Part shown: one piece after another, positions 59,351 to 64,000 of the stretch
How the letters are laid out: each line of letters starts with the position of its first letter
Position numbering within the stretch: the first letter of the stretch is position 1
Source of the DNA: Ruminococcus sp. YE71
Lineage (GTDB): Bacteria > Bacillota > Clostridia > Oscillospirales > Ruminococcaceae
Reading direction: 5' to 3'
Assembly (NCBI RefSeq): GCF_900119155.1
Contig: NZ_FPIR01000010.1
Coordinates: 74,786-138,785, forward strand
DNA: 64,000 nt
Translations under genes and position numbers: made by a program
The notes under the pieces: generated by a model
Seen by the model: only the letters and a program-made list of their open reading frames with translations
The model's database searches: none
Told to the model about the DNA's origin: nothing

Positions 59351-59455
59351 GAGCAGAAATATCCGCAGGCAAAGCCGGAGCCGCCTGACGAATATTGTCC
59401 CGAGGACGGCAGCTTTGCGGAGAAACGTGGCAGACCAATAAAAACCGGAAGTTAG
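59351..59455 (+). pseudogene. 3' tail of a conjugative-element gene, cut at the junction
   Basis: In frame with the plus strand, from GAG at 59351 to TAG at 59453-59455, the bases encode a sensible protein tail (EQKYPQAKPEPPDEYCPEDG, then a basic KRGRPIKTGS end). There is no start codon with a ribosome site. The 5' part of this gene is absent because the sequence switches at about 59348-59351 to the surface-protein gene. From its position ahead of the VirB6-like gene it could be the end of a transfer or replication protein of the element. The identity is unknown. Confidence 0.55.
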
Positions 59456-59468
59456 GGGGATTGATAGA

Positions 59469-59750
59469 TTGATAGTAGCAAGACGGATCTACGATCTTGG
59501 TCTGCCGCACAGGGCGGTAACGGTTTACTGTTATCTGTGCGACAGGGCAAACAAAAAAGGCGAATGCTTTCCGTCGGCAAAAACGATAGCGCTTGACCTC
59601 AGCCTCAGCAGACGCACGGTATTCAGGGCGTTGAATGACCTTGAAAAGTGCGGTCTGATAGAGAAAAAACAGCGTATCCGCACAAGCGGCGGCATAAGCT
59701 CCAACCTCTACAAGCTGACAGATATTTCTGGCAAAGGGGGCGGTGCATAG
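59469..59750 (+). CDS. Helix-turn-helix (HTH_36-type) protein of the conjugative element
   Basis: Protein of 93 residues starting at a TTG nine bases after AGGGGG. A winged helix-turn-helix fills it: RAVTVYCYLCDRANKKGECFPSAKTIALDLSLSRRTVFRALNDLEKCGLIEKKQR, as in replication-initiator-like and regulatory proteins of Gram-positive integrative elements. Its stop (TAG) overlaps the GTG of the next gene. It probably binds DNA to control the transfer genes. Confidence 0.8.
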   Translation: MIVARRIYDLGLPHRAVTVYCYLCDRANKKGECFPSAKTIALDLSLSRRTVFRALNDLEKCGLIEKKQRIRTSGGISSNLYKLTDISGKGGGA

Positions 59751-60676
59751 TGTTTGACTGGATAGGCGATGCTGTCGATTGGATCGGAGAGAGCATTTCA
59801 AGTTTGTGGGGAAACACGGTCGGCTCGGCGGCTTCGGCGGTCACCGAAGCGGTATGGGACATGATGTTTTCGTGGCTGTTTGAAACAGTCTATGGGTGCT
59901 TCTCCGACTTTTTCGAGTTTATCAACTCCACCACAAGCAACATTTTCACACTTGCGTGGGTGCAGACGTTCATATCACTTTTCGCTTCAATGGGGCAGAT
60001 TCTCTTTATCTGCGGATTTGTGGTCGCTGTGTTCGACTGTGCGGTGGCGTATGAAAACGGCGGTGCGAATATCAAGAACACGGCGATAAACATTTTCAAG
60101 GGATTCATGGCGGCGTATCTTTTTGCAGATATTCCGCCGAAATTGTATGCTCTCTGTTGTCATTTGCAAGGGTCATTTGCCGGCGACCTTGTGAGTGCTT
60201 TCACGGGAGCGATGTCTTCTGATATTTCGACGACCGCAAAACTCGTTCTTCTGGAACTCAGCGGAAATGCGACACTGTTCAACCTCGTGTTCATTATCCT
60301 CATAGGGTACTGCACAGTGAAAATCGTCTTTGCAAACATCAAACGTGGTGGCATTCTGCTGTGTCAGATCGCGGTCGGGAGTCTGTATATGTTCGGCGTT
60401 CCGAGAGGGTTCACGGACGGTTTCTACGGCTGGTGCAAGCAGGTGATAGCGACCTGCCTTACGACATTTTTGCAGACAACGATTTTGTACCTCGGACTGC
60501 TGACCTACACGGCGCATCCGCTTATCGCAATAGGTCTGTGCCTGTCTGCAACGGAGGTGCCGAGGGTAGCTCAGATGTACGGTCTCGAAACGAGCGTAAA
60601 GGTCAATATGATGAGCATAAGCCAGACGGTCAGTCTCGGAAGCAAGGCTGTCAGTCTGGCAAAGGCGGCAAAGTGA
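59750..60676 (+). CDS. VirB6/TrbL-like conjugation membrane protein
   Basis: Protein of 308 residues starting at a GTG coupled to the previous stop. After an amphipathic N terminus (FDWIGDAVDWIGESISSLWG) there are six to seven membrane segments, and the tail is helical (SQTVSLGSKAVSLAKAAK). Layout and place (ahead of PrgI- and VirB4-like genes) match the VirB6-type channel protein of Tn1549/CTn-like elements. It would form part of the mating pore in the donor membrane. Confidence 0.82.
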   Translation: MFDWIGDAVDWIGESISSLWGNTVGSAASAVTEAVWDMMFSWLFETVYGCFSDFFEFINSTTSNIFTLAWVQTFISLFASMGQILFICGFVVAVFDCAVAYENGGANIKNTAINIFKGFMAAYLFADIPPKLYALCCHLQGSFAGDLVSAFTGAMSSDISTTAKLVLLELSGNATLFNLVFIILIGYCTVKIVFANIKRGGILLCQIAVGSLYMFGVPRGFTDGFYGWCKQVIATCLTTFLQTTILYLGLLTYTAHPLIAIGLCLSATEVPRVAQMYGLETSVKVNMMSISQTVSLGSKAVSLAKAAK

Positions 60677-60765
60677 GTTTGCAAATTCATCTTGACACCA
60701 TCTCCGCAAAGTAGTATAATAATAAAGCTGTGTTCAGCAGCAAGCACTTTTCGGGAGGTATGAAA

Positions 60766-60954
60766 ATGGACAAGATAACAGTCGGCAGTATGATAACGCT
60801 GATAAAAGATATTGACGGAAAGACCCCGATAGGTTCCACCGCAACGATAGTTTATATCGATGATTTCGACCAGATATTCGTTGACTGGACGGACGGCGGT
60901 CAGGCTAAGTTTTCTGAAGAACAGCTTCTCAAGAACTTCGAGATAGCTTCATGA
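60766..60954 (+). CDS. Small DUF4314-like protein
   Basis: Protein of 62 residues, starting at the ATG seven bases after GGAGG; an ATG six bases earlier is too close to that site. The sequence (VGSMITLIKDIDGKTPIGSTATIVYIDDFDQIFVDWTDGGQAKF) has the SH3-like barrel pattern of DUF4314, which is frequent in conjugative elements and phages. The role is unknown. Confidence 0.7.
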   Translation: MDKITVGSMITLIKDIDGKTPIGSTATIVYIDDFDQIFVDWTDGGQAKFSEEQLLKNFEIAS

Positions 60955-61010
60955 TTTTGTGCAGTCGGCAGAAATGTCGGCTGCTTATTTTTTTTTAGGA
61001 GTGATGAAAA

Positions 61011-61286
61011 ATAAAGACCTATATCTACCCCGAAAACCTGAAATCCAGTGTAAAGCTGTGGTTCTGGAGCGTTCGAGATTTTATTATAATATGCGTTGGC
61101 ATCGTGGCATCTGTTGCGGTGGTCGCGGAGCTGTGGAACATTATCCCGGCGGCGGTGACGCTGTGCTATGCGTTTCTGAGCCTTCGCGCTGACGAATCAT
61201 CGGTCATGGACTATATCATCAACGCAGTAAAATACTTTCTGCTGACACAGCAGGAGTTCCGCTGGCAGCTAAAGGAGGACGGATAA
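61011..61286 (+). CDS. PrgI-family conjugation protein with non-standard start or frameshift
   Basis: Membrane protein of about 92 residues with PrgI-like layout: KTYIYPENLKSSVKLWFWSV, two membrane helices (about 25-60), then RADESSVMDYIINAVKYFLLTQQEFRW. No ATG, GTG or TTG is in frame before it. AGGAG (60997-61001) is nine bases before an ATA at 61011 in the right frame, while ATG 61004 is in another frame by one A in AAAAA. So either ATA is used as start, or one base is inserted. A GTG at 61104 would delete the first helix. It is followed at once by the VirB4-associated genes. Confidence 0.6.
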   Translation: MKTYIYPENLKSSVKLWFWSVRDFIIICVGIVASVAVVAELWNIIPAAVTLCYAFLSLRADESSVMDYIINAVKYFLLTQQEFRWQLKEDG

Positions 61287-61859
61287 ATGAAGAAGAAAAA
61301 GAACGGCGTTCAGGCTCTCATCGGGCTTGAACGCTTTACTAATTATGGCGTAAAAACGGACAAGGCAGAGTTGGTCTTTTTCTCGGTCGAGCCGACGAAT
61401 ATCAGCGTATTGTCTGCTGAAAATATCGAGAGCAAGGTGCATAATCTCATGATGGTGCTGTCGGTGATACCCGACCTTGAAATTATCGCAACAGACAGTG
61501 CTGAACGTTTCGATGACAACAAGTGGTATATCAGCAAGCGGCTTCAGACCGAACAGAACGAAGCGGTGAGAAAGCTGTTGCAGGCAGACCACGATTTTCT
61601 CGATGAGATTCAGCTTGAAATGTCCTCGGCGAGACAGTTCATGTTTGCGGTGCGTTTCCGCAGGGAGAAGCCGGAGCAGATATTCAACATTGTAAGCCGT
61701 GTTGACAAAACGCTTTCTGAGCATGGGTTTTCTGCCAGACGAATGAGCAAATCTGAGATCAAAAGAATGCTTGCACTCTACTTCGGAACGTCTATCACTG
61801 GCGATGAGATACCCGACATTGAGGGCGAAAACTACTTTGACATGGAGGCGACTGTATGA
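61287..61859 (+). CDS. Conserved transfer-module protein before VirB4
   Basis: Protein of 190 residues, starting after AAAGGAGGACGGATAA at the stop of the PrgI-like gene. A basic N terminus is followed by an alpha/beta domain (LVFFSVEPTNISVLSAENIESKVHNLMMVLSVIPDLEIIATDSAERFDDNKWYISKRL) that resembles the N-terminal domain of VirB4/TrsE ATPases, suggesting a VirB4 split into two genes. The stop overlaps the next start (ATGA). It probably works with the ATPase in the cytoplasm. Confidence 0.75.
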   Translation: MKKKKNGVQALIGLERFTNYGVKTDKAELVFFSVEPTNISVLSAENIESKVHNLMMVLSVIPDLEIIATDSAERFDDNKWYISKRLQTEQNEAVRKLLQADHDFLDEIQLEMSSARQFMFAVRFRREKPEQIFNIVSRVDKTLSEHGFSARRMSKSEIKRMLALYFGTSITGDEIPDIEGENYFDMEATV

Positions 61860-63679
61860 AGAAAAAGAGAGATCTGACCGAGGAACAGCAGGAGATCATC
61901 AGCACAAAGAAATTCATCGACAGGGCTGTGCCGGGGATACTGCGTTTTTATTCCGACCACTATATTTGCGGCAATTATTACAAGTCATGCTGGGCGATTA
62001 CCGAGTATCCGCCGAGCACTGAAGAAACAGCGATACTCGCACACCTTGCCGACCGCAACGGCGTGACACTCCGCATTTACAACCGTCTTGTTGACAGCAT
62101 GGAGCAGCGGAAGATCGTTCAGCAGTCGATGCGGAAGAATCACATGATGACCACTGTGAGCGATGTGAACGAGAACATCAAGGCACAGGACAATATAAAT
62201 GATGTGGTGGAGCTGATTTCCGAGCTTCGCAGAAATAAAGAACCGCTACTGCATTGTGCTGTGTTTATCGAGCTTAGGGCAACTTCTGAGGACAAGCTGA
62301 AAGAGTTACAGTCGGATATACAGATGGAGTTGACACGCTCCAAAATAAGTGTAGACAGGCTGATACTCCGGCAGAAGGAAGCGTTCTTGTCTGCACTTCC
62401 TACGGGCAGCAATTCGTTTGCAAGTCAGTTTGAAAGGGTGCTGCCGGCTTCGAGTGTTGCAAATATGTATCCGCTGAATTATTCCGGCAAGACCGATGAA
62501 CACGGCTTTTACCTCGGGAGAGATAAGTACGGCAGCAATGTGCTTGTGGATTTCGACAGACGTACTGAGGACAAGACCAACTCAAATGTTCTGATTCTCG
62601 GCAACAGCGGTCAGGGCAAAAGCTACCTCATGAAGTTGCTGCTCTGCAACAACCGTGAAGCAGGAAAAAGTGTTCTTGTTCTCGACCCCGAGCATGAATA
62701 TGAGGACTTGTGCCGCAATCTCGGCGGAACTTATATCGACATGATGTCGGGTGAGTTTATGATAAATCCCCTTGAACCGAAAGCGTGGACGGATGGTGAA
62801 AGGGGCGGCTGTGACAGTCCCGAAGCGTTCAAAAAGGTCACAAAGCTGAGTCAGCACATAAGCTACCTCAAGGATTTTTTCAGGGCGTACAAGGACTTCA
62901 CCGACGCGGAAATTGACACTATCGAGATCATGCTCATAAAGCTATATGCACGTTTCGGCATTGATGATATGACCGACCTTGACACGCTGACTGACGAGGA
63001 CTATCCGATAATGAGCGACCTTTACGACCTCATCGAAAAGGAGTTCATGGCGTTCGACAAGGAAGTGAAGCACATTTACACCGAGGATATGTTGCAAAAT
63101 ATCTGTCTCGGTCTTCATAGTATGTGCAAGGGTGCGGAATCGAAATACTTCAATGGTCATACAAATATCAAGGACGGCGAGTTTGTGTGTTTCGGGGTCA
63201 AGGGTCTTATGGACACAAACAAGCGGCTGAAAGATACGCTGCTGTTTAATATTCTCAGCTACATGAGCAATCAGCTTTTGGGCAAGGGAAACACGGTGGC
63301 GGCTGTTGATGAGCTATATTTATTTCTCACCAACTTGACGGCGATAGAATATATCCGCAACGGCATGAAGCGTGTCCGCAAAAAGGAATCATCGTTCATT
63401 CTCGCTTCGCAGAACATTGAGGATTTCTTATTACCGGAGATAAAGGAGTTCACAAAACCGCTGTTCAGCATACCGACCCACCATTTTCTCTTCAATCCCG
63501 GCAATATCGCCGCCGAACCGTTCATCGACACCTTGCAGCTTGAACCGTCCGAGTTCGATCTAATCAAGTTTCCTGAGCGAGGAACGTGTCTGTATCGCTG
63601 CGGCAACGAAAGGTATTTGCTGGTGGTCATTGCACCGCCCTATAAGGCGGCACTGTTCGGAGCGGCTGGGGGAAGATAG
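61856..63679 (+). CDS. VirB4/TraE-type conjugation ATPase
   Basis: Protein of 607 residues that powers the type IV secretion channel. The Walker A motif is LILGNSGQGKSYLMK (about 245-259), preceded by the family's GFYLGRDKYGSNVLVDFD. The Walker B region is NTVAAVDELYLFL, followed by RVRKKESSFILASQNIEDFL. Other VirB4 marks are VLDPEHEYEDLCRNLGG and GEFMINPL. It starts at an ATG overlapping the preceding stop. Codon use is less GC-biased than the core genes, as expected for a mobile element. Confidence 0.92.
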   Translation: MKKKRDLTEEQQEIISTKKFIDRAVPGILRFYSDHYICGNYYKSCWAITEYPPSTEETAILAHLADRNGVTLRIYNRLVDSMEQRKIVQQSMRKNHMMTTVSDVNENIKAQDNINDVVELISELRRNKEPLLHCAVFIELRATSEDKLKELQSDIQMELTRSKISVDRLILRQKEAFLSALPTGSNSFASQFERVLPASSVANMYPLNYSGKTDEHGFYLGRDKYGSNVLVDFDRRTEDKTNSNVLILGNSGQGKSYLMKLLLCNNREAGKSVLVLDPEHEYEDLCRNLGGTYIDMMSGEFMINPLEPKAWTDGERGGCDSPEAFKKVTKLSQHISYLKDFFRAYKDFTDAEIDTIEIMLIKLYARFGIDDMTDLDTLTDEDYPIMSDLYDLIEKEFMAFDKEVKHIYTEDMLQNICLGLHSMCKGAESKYFNGHTNIKDGEFVCFGVKGLMDTNKRLKDTLLFNILSYMSNQLLGKGNTVAAVDELYLFLTNLTAIEYIRNGMKRVRKKESSFILASQNIEDFLLPEIKEFTKPLFSIPTHHFLFNPGNIAAEPFIDTLQLEPSEFDLIKFPERGTCLYRCGNERYLLVVIAPPYKAALFGAAGGR

Positions 63680-63691
63680 TGAGGTGAGAGC

Positions 63692-64000
63692 ATGACTGCG
63701 ATCGATAAGCTGCTGAAAAAGATAAACCTTGAATACGAATCCATGCGTGAGATCTGGTGGGACATGACAGCCGATGAGCTGATTGAGAACGCCGAACAGA
63801 TAGCAGCCGTCAAGTTCATCAGAACGAATATTGAATCCTGTATTCTCGATGATGCGGCTGACTATCTGCTCAGTTTCAAGAATCCGCTGGAGGTGCTGAT
63901 GGGCACTCTTGCCAGCCGCTACGACCCGATGGATATAGCGGCAAGAGAAACATTCAGCGAAATGCTCCGTGAGATTTATGACAAGCATGATCTCGATTCG
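63692..64000 (+). CDS. 5' part of a conjugative-element gene, DUF3848-like, runs off window
   Basis: The first 103 codons are present and open to the window end. The start at 63692 follows GAGGTGAGAG, 12 bases after the VirB4 stop. The sequence (AIDKLLKKINLEYESMREIWWDMTADELIENAEQIAAVKFIRTNI and NPLEVLMGTLASRYDPMD) resembles the helical N-terminal DUF3848 domain of large proteins in such elements, by pattern only. The remainder is outside the window. Confidence 0.65.
   Translation, partial: MTAIDKLLKKINLEYESMREIWWDMTADELIENAEQIAAVKFIRTNIESCILDDAADYLLSFKNPLEVLMGTLASRYDPMDIAARETFSEMLREIYDKHDLDS

Overview
The window looks like chromosomal DNA of a Ruminococcus-like Oscillospiraceae/Clostridia bacterium. 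The grounds are a Gram-positive gene set (class A RNase P RNA, RNase Y, a ClpE-type ATPase, KtrAB, sortase and NPATG-anchored surface protein), many perfect sigma-A promoters (TTGACA-17-TATAAT), strong GGAGG ribosome sites, and small clostridial families such as DUF6440 and DUF6465. Species is not determinable by eye. No tRNA, rRNA or CRISPR array was seen.

Layout. 1-5 kb: tail of an unknown gene, a class I aminotransferase, rnpB, and a cluster of secreted protein, sortase and polytopic membrane protein. 5-10 kb: ClpE-like ATPase with a response regulator, a lipoprotein, and a membrane-free histidine kinase. 10-13.2 kb: ktrA and ktrB separated by a dispersed repeat, then a 720-base intergenic region holding two copies of a structured element. 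13.2-23.9 kb: MTA/SAH-type amidohydrolase, rny, an O-antigen-ligase-like membrane protein with acpS and nnr, an AraC regulator, and a manganese riboswitch (yybP-ykoY) ahead of mntP.

24.8-31.6 kb, minus strand: a six-gene operon that I consider the most interesting system here. It encodes a zinc-ribbon/leucine-rich-repeat protein, a divergent Ser/Thr kinase with a zinc ribbon, a TerY-like vWA protein, a PP2C phosphatase, a membrane diguanylate cyclase, and a protein with a long QGYPQ-repeat low-complexity region. The kinase, vWA and phosphatase genes match the TerY-phosphorylation triad; the other three genes extend it. Divergently transcribed are a sugar-binding lipoprotein and a membrane GGDEF protein whose active site is degenerate (TGNEF), with no ABC transporter.

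34.6-39.2 kb: a NAD biosynthesis operon (NrtR-like regulator with a degenerate Nudix box, nadB, nadC, interrupted by a SMI1/KNR4 protein and a membrane protein) behind a perfect palindrome over the promoter. 39.2-43.6 kb: an SdpR/SdpI pair with twin operators, then serC, two DUF6440 proteins and serA. 43.6-50.9 kb: ZIP transporter, DUF378, a serpin lipoprotein flanked by two copies of a MITE-like repeat, GNAT, cyclase and hydrolase genes, a histone-H1-like protein beside HU, and a GntR regulator. 51-59.3 kb: a thioester/Cna-B adhesin, a second O-antigen-ligase-like protein, and a very large surface protein that is cut off at its 5' end.

At about 59350 the large surface gene abruptly meets the 3' tail of a plus-strand gene, and from there to the window end runs the transfer module of an integrative conjugative element of the Tn1549/CTn kind (HTH protein, VirB6-like, PrgI-like, VirB4-like). 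The join is either a real rearrangement or an assembly chimera. Two dispersed intergenic repeat families are also present (one MITE-like with five members, one pair).
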